Assembly: GCA_020746995.1 (NCBI GenBank) | Contig: JAGPXD010000002.1 | Coordinates: 1,116,001 to 1,180,000, forward strand | Source: Plectosphaerella cucumerina | Lineage: Eukaryota; Ascomycota; Sordariomycetes; Glomerellales; Plectosphaerellaceae | Direction of reading: 5' to 3' | Length of the DNA stretch: 64,000 nucleotides | Part shown: one piece after another, positions 55,217-64,000 of the stretch | Layout: every line of letters begins with the position of its first letter | Position numbering within the stretch: position 1 is the first letter of the stretch | Position numbers and translations under genes: made by a program | Notes under the pieces: model-generated | The model's database searches: none | Told to the model about the DNA's origin: nothing | What the model saw: the letters and a program-made list of their open reading frames with translations, nothing else

Positions 55217-58200
55217 TTCTAGGATCAACTAGCCTTCACGGACGAGAGGTCACAACTCTCACGGCGTGACAGTTGGTTTGCCCCTGCCATGGTTCATGCA
55301 CGCCGCAGCTCGAAGAGCGGTCACGGGAAATGCAGTGCCAGGCTCCGGAATCGATCGATCGCCACGCGGCGCACCCCAGCCAACGCACCGAGGCTCCCGA
55401 TGCTGCTTGCCTGCCTGCCCGGGGGCATCATGTGCGCGGTCTCGAACGCCCGCTACAGGTCAGACGGCGGCGAAGGAGGATGAGCTCACAAGCAAGGGGG
55501 GCGACGAGTGACCGCCAGCGCAGCAGCACGTACACACACACCAAGCCTCCCGAGCACTAATATCCCGTGAGAGCATCGACGGCCGGCACGGCTCCCCCGG
55601 GGAACGAATCCGACCGCCACCCGGGGAGAGCACCGCGGCAAAGACATGGCGCGCGCCCAGAGAGCTTTCTTCCTTTTTCTCCCCCAGGTCACGCCGCAGC
55701 CCAAGACCAGTAGATGACTCGTCAACGCGGCCCGGTCTCACCCGCCCCAAAGGGCATCCTTGGTGTCTCGTGGCTGCTGAGCTCCTAATCCGCGCGGCGA
55801 CGCTTTCACTGATCAGGAAGTGCGATGACGATGGCGCGCCGCTGAGGGGTTGGGCAAGACGGTAGAAGCCAGGCTTCATTGGGCGCCGTGGACGGAACCG
55901 ACATGGGCTGCATGCGAGGCTGTTCACGGGCGTGGGAGACGCTCATTGCACAGATGCAGTTGCAGGGCCCTGTCTGCGGGCGCCGGGGCACAGGTCTTGG
56001 GTGCGTGGAGTGCGAGGGCGATGATGGTTACCCCATCGTGGGAGTAATACCCTCCTTGCCTCCCCTCTCTTGACAAAGGTGGACCGAAGGTGCGTCGATG
56101 TCCGTCGGGGGCACAGCAGCCGTCACTTGCCGAGCTCAGGGTGGTTGGCTGGCCATCTGCAGGCACCTTACCACCAAGGCGTCTGGCCGGACCATGTCCT
56201 GCGGTCATATCGATGCTGCTGCCAGTGCAAGAGACGACAGACAAGAGAAGACAGCCCACCCCACCAACACGCAGTGTGCCCCTCGAGTTGCAGCCACCCA
56301 GTCCACCCTCGACGCCGCGTGCCTTGCTTTCTGACTGCCACACAGCAGCACGGCTTAGAAAGGACGACTGTCGGCGTGGGCCGGCTGGACTCGCCGGTGA
56401 TGTGCCATTTTGCCTCCGAAATGTCAATCCCTTCCATTGATGATGAGACTGTGGATGAGGGCAATTCTTCCGCCCAGATCAGCCGTGGCGAAAGTCAAGC
56501 CCTCGACATTCCAAATGACGTCTGTAACAAAGTCTTCACGCACACTCCATCTCGACCCCGGCTTCGGCAAGGTACACGGTCGGATGTTCTGTGCATGGCA
56601 GTGAAATCCCGCAGCCCCTCCATGGCCATGCGCCCTCCTCACGACTCCTCGTGGGTGCGGCCCGCGGCGTCGTCGAATCGGCAGGGGTGCTGCTTCGGAA
56701 GGTTACAGGTGTCCGGGAAGCAGCAGCCCGCTGCTCCCAGCCTCCGAAGACGAGCCGCCTCTTGGGGTCGGCCGTCGACCCTGACCTGACCGGACGGCCG
56801 GCGCCTTCTGTCATGAGACAAGCCAACACGCCGCCGGTGACGATCGTGGGAGCTTCTGGACCCGACCACGCCCTCACCGCCGTGTCGGCGATCCACGACT
56901 TGACAGTGGGATTGGCTGGGCCCGGGACTAGCGCGTCTGCGCACTGCAGGAGGATACTGAGGGGAGCGCCGACGAGAAACCTGAGGTGCACGGGGACAGA
57001 GGAAGAAACTCGGCGGCGCGCCAGCCATGCTCTACAGTGAGCCCCAGCGCTTGGCGGTTGCCGAGGCGCCGGCGTGGGATGCTGCATGAGCCTAGAGACT
57101 GTGAGGGCGGCCAGAAAAGGCGCAAAGCAATGTTTGTCCACTGCATCTGCCAGTGGTCCGGTCGGCGGGGTGAGCGCCTGCACCGCTGCGCATGCAGGTG
57201 GGAACAAGTTGCGCGGCAGACCCGAACGAATGAATAGCGGCCTCATAGCGCGGGGGCTAGATGCTGGTGATCGCTGACCGAGAGACGACCGAGCTGTCGT
57301 CGCTGGCACTGACACCCACCGCCTGGAAGGACCAGGACCGTGCTCGGACGAAACAACAGACGATGGCTGGTCAAGCTGCTGCAAGCAAGGGGGCGGACGA
57401 CGACAACGACAACGACTCCTCCAACCCCTCACGGCCAACTCCATGTGCCCCAGAGCTAGGGGGCGGGATCTGTACTCCCAGCAGTTGCGGTGAGCAGAAA
57501 CCGCGCAGGCATTGATGCAGGTCATTGCTGGACCCTGTAAAACTTGGGGCGAAAGTGTCGATCGAGAGAACATGCGGGTCAGGGGACGCCGAGACTGTTC
57601 GATGGTTCCGTTCCATCGTCTCCCCTTGTGGACTGGCCACCAGGGAACAAGTGGGATTACCCCCGAGATGTCTGCTTCGTGTTCGAGAACTAGAGATCGC
57701 GGTGCCCACCTCGAGACTGGTGAGGCCAGAGGAACTGGACCCTTGTGGGCCGCGCTCCTGTTATTGAGGCGACGAAGCAAGATGAGGTCCGAATACCAGG
57801 GACAAATCAACGGGGATACCGCTGCAGGTCTCGGTTGCCCCCCGGGCTACGCTACTCTGTCCTGGTGATGTTGACAGCCACGTCGGAGTGACTTGCATTG
57901 GACGACCATCCATGTCGCGGGGTACTCTCGGACGAAAAGCAGCACAGTCGCCTCGTTCCGCTTGTCGCCAAGAAACGAGAAAGCCATCACGAGAAGCCTC
58001 TTCCAAGCTGGCCGGTGGTCCCCAAAGGATCCTGGGTGTAACAAGTATTGATGAATAAGTGCGTCCCATGATTGGCTCGGCGAGTAGACTGAAGTGTGGC
58101 ATCTGACTCGGTGAGAGGTCGTGTTGGCGGCCAGCCGAACGGTTTTGGACCTTTGGGATAACGTAAGGTGACAGGTCAGTGGTCGACTAGTCTGCCTTTG

Positions 58201-61200
58201 TGCAGTGCTCCGGGCAGTGAGGCGTCGAGGCCAGCACTGCAGGAGTCGAGTGTAATTGTTGCCATCGTTGGACACACGGGTTGGCTCGAGAATGTCTCTG
58301 GTATGAAGCCCGTGTTCGAGTAATAAGTCCTTCACATATTCCGGCCATGCGGGACCACCCAGGGACCCGAGCCCGTGGTTGGGCGCACAAGCAGACTCCA
58401 GAGGGATGAGGCGCACAGACGCAAGGCGGGAGTCCCAACTCTGTAACCGGAAACAACTCTCGCTGAAGCTCAAGCCATCGCAGGACGATGGCTGAGACTT
58501 TGTGTGTGAAGGAAAGTTGCGAGGCGTCGGGGTCCACAAACCGGCCACTGGTCCCGTGTCGGCGACGGGCTACTGAATTCCGTGGCGGAGGCCTTCAGGT
58601 CCATCTTGCTTTGAATGTCTTGTCCCTGACGCGGTGGCACAGAGAATTTTATTCTCTAGTGAGAGCCGGTGCTGTACCCGGGCGCCCGAGCACCGCCGTC
58701 CCAAAGTCCAGGTCCAGTCCGGAGGACCCTGTGGCTGATGTGCCGTCCGAGGTAGACCCATGCAGCCATATTACCGAGGGCTTCGGGGGAATATGGTTTG
58801 ATGTTTGAATTGCCAGAGGTTGAGCTGGTCCACGTCTGGTGGCAGTCAAAAAGATACGAATTGGCAACGACTCAGTCCCGTGTTCCGTCCCCTGCCGGTG
58901 CCGCCCGCCGACGCCGAGGGCTTTGTTGGCGAAAGCGGAGATTGGCAAGGCGAGGCTTGGGATTGCGGTATTTTGGCACTGGCACTGGGTCGCCGTGGCA
59001 GTGGTGAGTATGCACCCACTGTTGTGCATGTGTTGTATTTTCCATGCCACGAGGAGACTCGAAATTTCTTGGGGGTTTGCCGAACAGGGGTGGACGTCTG
59101 AACGCCCAGGACGCCCCCCATCCTCTGCATCCGCAGATCGCAACGGTTTTCGGAGCACAACTTGGGCACACGGCACGCACACCCAGACAGGCCCTGCGGC
59201 CAGGCCGTCAGGCAGATCCGAGGCCGGGGGCGGACACGCTCGCCCGCAAAGCACTGTCCGGTGACGACTCGAAGGGGGTGCCTGCATGTGAGCATCCAGC
59301 TGGACACGATGATTCTTCGCAGGGTTACGGGCCTGGCTTTTCGGGCGGGCGCCGCTCTGCTTTGTGGACGTTGCCGTGTGTGCTGTCCTCACGAGTACAA
59401 GTGACGATCGTGGTGAACCGAACAAGTCTCCGGGCATTTGATGACGCCGTAGCGTGCGTTGCCGAGAATTGTCTTTCGCCACCCACGATCGCGGCGGGAG
59501 GAACGGGGACAAGCACAAGTTCACTTCGTCGATCGAAAGACAGTCCTTTCCTCGGCCACCGATTGGGCCGTTGCAGTCTCAAGGCTGGGGCGTGGCGCTG
59601 CCGGGGCGCTGTCGAGGGACTGAACCTTGACGTCCTGGGAACAAGCAGGAGGCTGGCAGGTTGCAGGTATCCCAAAGTCTCCGTTCTGTGTCTTTGTGGA
59701 AAGGGGACCCCCAGGCGCGGCCCAATCTGCCTGTGCATGCAGGTACAGGAGCCGTTCACAAGGTGGTCCCGGCTGGACCGGGTACGTGTGGCGACCTGTG
59801 TTGCAACTCGCGGGCAGCAGCAGGCTTGTTGGGCAGTGTTGCGTCAGGACGGCAGGGTCTCCATACCGAGAGCGGAGCAGTCGACGGGCAGAACGGGTCG
59901 AGGTCCTGGGCTTGCTGGGCTGTGGCCGATCAAAGAAGGGAGAGACCCAGTCGAACGTCGTCTCGTCTGGGACCGAGACGCTAGAATCTCGAGCAGGGCT
60001 CCCAGGAAGGCCCTTAGAACGGGGCAGACGACGGGTCGAGCGATGCCTGCAGACTCTGATGTGCGGATGACCCGCTGGCCGGCCGGTGGTGGTCCAGTGC
60101 TCTGCTCTGCTCTTGCTTGCTTGCCAGTGGTCGGCGTCGCTTGTGTCCGGTGCAGTGCGGTCTCTTCTTCGTCAGATGTCTCGGTGGTTTTTTTAATGCC
60201 CATGTTGCGAGTGACGAGACGGATGACATCGCATTCGGCTCGCACCTGCATTGCTTGTTTAGGGTCGGCGACACAACAGGACGGCTGTGCGATGGCCGAG
60301 GCATCGGACAATTTGGAGGTGGAATGAGGAGGTGCAGGGACAATTTCAAAACAATCAAGTCGGGGTGCTGGCGGCGCTTCATTCCCCGGAGTACCGAGCC
60401 GTGTCGACCAAAGTGCTGCAGGTGGTGTCTGGTGAGAGGATGAGGGCTCGAAATGGAATGAGACCCTGGGTCTTGCTGGCGCGGCTTGCCTCGCCTTTCT
60501 TGGGGCACTTGGAGGGGGGATGGACTCAGACAGAACATCCCTGCCTGTCCAGCGTCTTTTTCGGGCTTGGAGGGATTCGGGAAGTCAGGGTGGAAGGAGG
60601 AAGGAAGCTCCGCCGCTCTAGTGGAAGCAACTCGTGGCCTGTAATTTTGCTGGCGCCACCCCCAGAATCGACAGAAAATCCACACCCCCTTCACCAGTCA
60701 GAGGCGGCATTGGCCCCAGCACCCGTCAATCAATGCCCGTCATGTCGACAGGAACACCCCTCTGCCACCCCGCCATGCACGCCTCCTTCCCCCGTAATAG
60801 CAACAGCTCATTCGCCGCAGCAGGAACTCCTTCCCCCCATCTTGACGCACCCACCACCCACCACCGACATTTCGTGCAGCAACGCCAGGCAAGCTGCACC
60901 TGCCTGTTGAACCGCTGCTGGGCGGCCGAGACGGGGCAAGTCACTTTCAAGTTGCAGATGCCAGGCGCCCAGGCAGAGAGAAGGAGGGCAAGCCCCGTCT
61001 TTTGGGAGGGGAACCTACAGTACGGCGTGAATCGTTCGTTCGTTCGCTCGCTTGCCCTCCGTTGCATCGGGCGCCTGTGTTACTGACTGGCTGGCTCCGA
61101 GCAATGGCCAGGGCGACCAAAGGCACGTCGGGGTGGTGTCCAGTGACTGCGTGGTGGCTGGTGGGATCATCAGGCTGATGACGCCGAGCCGTGCGGTCCA

Positions 61201-62824
61201 GGTCGGGATGCACCCAGCGCCCGGGTCAATCTGACGAGGGGGACACGAGCCTTCGAAACAACGAAAGGTGCTGCGGCATGGTCGGCGACAGCAAAAGGGC
61301 TAAGACGCGGTGAGGGAACAGGAGGGTACTGCAATATGCCCGTGGTACCTCGACTGCGCGATTGTTTCGTCCACGGCGGCGCCCAAACACGAGAGGCGGC
61401 GCAGGTACCTCTTTTTTTTCCTGCCAGCGGCGCCGAGCCAGAAAGACGCCTGGCTGGTCTGGTCCGGGTGTCCCCGGTCAAGTCAACGGCGGACAGGACA
61501 GGGCAGGATGTGGAGAGTTGAGAGGTACCTCGACTGGAGTTGTCCGGCCGTCGCCAGCGTCGTACCCTCAGGCTACCGACCGCCCTGTTGCCCCCCGTCG
61601 TCGTCACTTCCTTCCCGAAGACCCCGTTCGCCTCCGCCTCCCAAATCCACCGCCCCCTACCGCCCGTAAAATTGTGCCGTCGCCTGACCAGTCAGGGCGC
61701 CGGGCTGCAGACTCCGCCAGGCATGTTCCTCCACCATCCCACAGGCTGTGTGTGCCGGGCTCCTCCAGTCACCCTTCACCTGGCCCGGCGCATCTGCTGA
61801 TGGCTTGCCCCCCTTCTTCTCTGCCTGTCTGCCTTCTCTGTGGCCTGCCCCCCAAGCCCAGGCCACTTCAAGTTTAGTAGGGGTCACTTGCTCGCAGGGG
61901 GACACTGGCCACCCCCCCTTCGCCTTTTTTTATTCCCTGGCTCAAGTGGTGGCCCCAGTGTTCTTCCCCCGGTTGTGGTTCCTCGGCCAGCCAATGCCAG
62001 ACCCTGCCCTGTGGCTCCGGACTGTTAGTGTGGGGCCAGCCAGGAGACACCCAAGGTCACTTTCACGCGCAGCTCAGGGCAAAGTGAACCCGACTGCACA
62101 TCGATACACGCCAAACACGGAGTGTCGCTGCAGCAGCGCTTGTACCTCGCCCCCCCTTGGTGACCCGCCCGTTCCCACCCATCGTCCTTCTCCAGTTTCT
62201 GAACAGGGCACTCTCTCACACGTCCCACGCCGACCCGACCGTCTCTCCTCGATCAGGTCCCTCTCCTCCTCCCCCCCCAGTGTCCACGCTATCCGTACCA
62301 TGACCGCACCCTCCATCCTTGGACCCATACTTTCATCGTGCTGGGTCTCCCGTCTGTAAACCTTAGACCTGGGATCTCTTTTTCTTTTTCACCTCCTCGC
62401 CGCCGCCCTTCCCTCCTCCTCCCGATCACCATCCCACCCCCCCAAAACCCCTACCTCTCCCTTTCGCAACCACCGAGTCCTGTGTATACCGACAGACGAC
62501 TGCCTCTCTTCGCCTCATAGCCGAGAGTCATCGATCACTAGGGATTCCGTGGTACTGCGTATCTCTCCTCGCTCTCTCTCCTTCCCCAAAAACGCGACCC
62601 GGCCACCACATCGAGCCTCCGAAATAGCAGCCTTCGAACCGACGAGTCGCTGCTGTTCACCAACCTCGACCGACGATTCACTTTTGTTGTTGTTCGCCTA
62701 GTTTGCATCTGCCGGCTACCTACGCGGACCTCACCTTTCGACGACTGCTCAAGACCTCTTTCGTCCTGCATTCATCCGTACACATCGAGACCATCGCCGG
62801 TTCGATTAGTTGATCTTTCCTAAG

Positions 62825-63046
62825 GTGAGTTGGCTCTGCCTTGCCTTGCCTTGTGCTTTGGATCTGGCTCGTCGCGTCAAGATGGCTTTCCCCACTGCCG
62901 AGGCTGCCAGCGCGGTTGTCAACAACGCGTGGGCTGGGTTCCTGCCGCCTGTGGTTTGAGCCCCAAGCCGGAGATGAGCCAGATTCATTTCAAGGCTTTC
63001 CTGCCACAACTTTCCGTCCGAAGTAAAGACTAATCCTATTCACCAG
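62825..63046 (+). other. predicted 5'UTR intron of the cyclin gene
   Basis: A 222-bp segment from TAAG|GTGAGT to CACCAG, with an ACTAAT branch site 18 bp before the acceptor, lies in the leader 415 bp upstream of the cyclin ATG. Strong signals at both ends and no coding potential in the flanks point to an untranslated intron. Inferred from motifs only. Confidence 0.55.
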
Positions 63047-63461
63047 ATCAGCTCGCGCACGAGTATTAATCGGTCGGATTCTGTCCACGGCTTTACTGCC
63101 TTTGCACCTTTCAACACTCTCGATCGCTTCCCACCCGAATCGCACCTTCGCACACGTTTTAATCACCACATTCACCTCTTTTCCGACCGATCAAATCGTT
63201 GCATCCTCTGCCAGCAGACACGCTTGTATCCGTTGGAAACTTGCATACAGATACCCTTTCTATGGAGCACTAGGGCTTCTACACCATCCGTCTTTTCACC
63301 CTCCCCCTTTCTCTTCGCCTCTTCCTCCCGACGGCTACTTGACACCGGGTCTTCCTGCCAGCTTGTCTAGCCATCGAACACCCGTCGCCTCAAAAGTACG
63401 CCTTTTCCCGACCAAGATCGCCTTTCCGGTCTTCGTCGGCCCATTCAACCACCGCAAAAAT

Positions 63462-64000
63462 GGCCGGAGGAGGAGTCTGTGCCGTCCTCGACTATGAGGT
63501 CGAGCACATGGCCGAGTTTGTTGCCGAGATGGCCACCAGCGTCGTCATGCCCAACAGCATGGCATCGACGGAGTTCCGCAAGTTCGTCTCGAGCATGCTC
63601 TCTTCCACGAGACTGCCCAAGAGCACCGTTCTTCTCGGCATGAACTACCTCGCCAAGCGCATCAACACCCTCAAGGCCAACAACGCTCACCGTGGCAGCG
63701 AGTCTCAGGTGTACCGCACCCTCACGGTCGCCCTCATGCTTGCGAGCAAGTTTCTCGATGACAACACCTTCCAGAACAGGTCTTGGTCCGATGTCAGCGG
63801 CTTCTCCGTGACGGAGCTCAACGCCATTGAGAAGGACTGGCTCATTCAGTGTGGTTTCTCGCTGTACGTCAACCTCGACTACAGCCACGACTACAACGCC
63901 TGGATCAAGAGCTGGGACGAGTGGAGGGAGCTCAAGGAGCAGGCTGTCGCCCGCGCCAACCGCGAGAGACTGGCCGCTCTCATCCCCGCCATCGACACTG
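63462..64000 (+). CDS. cyclin (Pho80/Clg1-like), N-terminal part
   Basis: The gene runs off the right edge; 179 codons are visible from the ATG at 63462. After a short lead (MAGGGVCAVLDYEVEHMAEF) comes a cyclin box of the Pho80-like type: ASTEFRKFVSSMLSSTRLPKSTVLLGMNYLAKR, then VYRTLTVALMLASKFLDDNTFQNRSWSDVSGFSVTELNAIEKDWL. The motif LASKFLDDNTFQNRSW, including the WSDVSG turn, is diagnostic of fungal Pcl/Clg1-type cyclins. These bind Pho85-like kinases and control growth, nutrient response or polarity. The very long leader with its predicted intron suggests translational or post-transcriptional control, but that is inference. Confidence 0.9.

Larger units (their letters stand above)
54965..63461. 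other. 8.5-kb region without a supported gene
   Basis: Between Rsc7 and the cyclin gene. Open frames up to about 430 codons exist on both strands (for example 56536-57810 minus and 59044-60327 plus), but they are rich in Arg, Pro, Ser, Cys and Trp, overlap each other in opposite senses, and show no domain or splice-linked partners. The region holds small tandem repeats (CTGC near 55197, GTTC near 61034), long C/T-rich tracts from about 61600 and, at the right end, the cyclin 5' leader with a predicted intron. Regulatory DNA or long noncoding transcripts are possible; nothing more can be read directly. Confidence 0.55.

Noticed and set aside
56536..57810. 424-codon minus-strand frame in the 8.5-kb region
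   Set aside because: Arg/Pro/Ser/Trp-rich translation with no domain, no family-like motif and overlapping frames on the other strand; expected in GC-rich noncoding DNA.
59044..60327. 427-codon plus-strand frame in the 8.5-kb region
   Set aside because: Same composition problems, overlapped by minus-strand frames of similar length; no start or splice context.

Overview
The window comes from a filamentous ascomycete genome (Pezizomycotina, most likely a Sordariomycete; the class is my inference). The evidence is short spliceosomal introns (about 50-110 bp) with GTRNGT donors, RCTRAY branch points and YAG acceptors, a strong G/C preference at third codon positions, and fungus-specific families: a Zn2Cys6 regulator, a NACHT-type STAND protein, a DUF7580 protein, a WSC sensor and Rsc7. 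I can support eighteen protein-coding genes that are complete in the window and two that run off its ends. I saw no rRNA, tRNA, transposon or CRISPR, although small RNAs are easy to miss by eye.

Layout. 0-5 kb: the 5' end of a gelsolin-like gene, then a divergent pair of fungal signalling-type genes, a C2H2/ZZ zinc-finger protein (-) and a DUF7580 protein (+). 5-21.5 kb: a glycerol-use neighbourhood with a Zn2Cys6 transcription factor (-), glycerol kinase (-), aquaglyceroporin (+) and mitochondrial FAD-dependent glycerol-3-phosphate dehydrogenase (+), separated by unusually long spacers of 2.2 to 3.6 kb. 21.9-29.3 kb: a secreted multicopper oxidase (-) and a secreted two-domain protein with a Gly/Pro/Thr linker (+). 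29.6-38.1 kb: three minus-strand genes, namely a steroid 5-alpha-reductase-like membrane enzyme, a MINDY-type deubiquitinase with a CaaX terminus, and a STAND/NACHT protein. 38.8-45.1 kb: an ER-type DnaJ protein (-), a small Aim19-like membrane protein (+), a GFA-domain protein (-), a mitochondrial class III CoA-transferase (-) and a beta-propeller, GH43-like protein (-). 47.1-55 kb: a single-pass membrane protein (+), a WSC-domain surface sensor (-), TFIIB (+) and the remodeller subunit Rsc7 (+). 55-63.5 kb: 8.5 kb with no credible gene, ending in a long 5' leader with a predicted 5'UTR intron ahead of a cyclin gene that runs off the right edge.

Genes that work together. The clearest functional unit is entry of glycerol (aquaglyceroporin), its phosphorylation (glycerol kinase) and oxidation to dihydroxyacetone phosphate at the mitochondrial inner membrane (Gut2-type enzyme), with a zinc-cluster regulator alongside. 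The other genes look like ordinary housekeeping or secretory genes placed together by chance. The most unusual individual observations are a coding-looking 51-codon in-frame extension beyond the TFIIB stop codon, an Aim19-like gene that only works with a GC-AG intron, and the 8.5-kb gene-free stretch in front of the cyclin gene.
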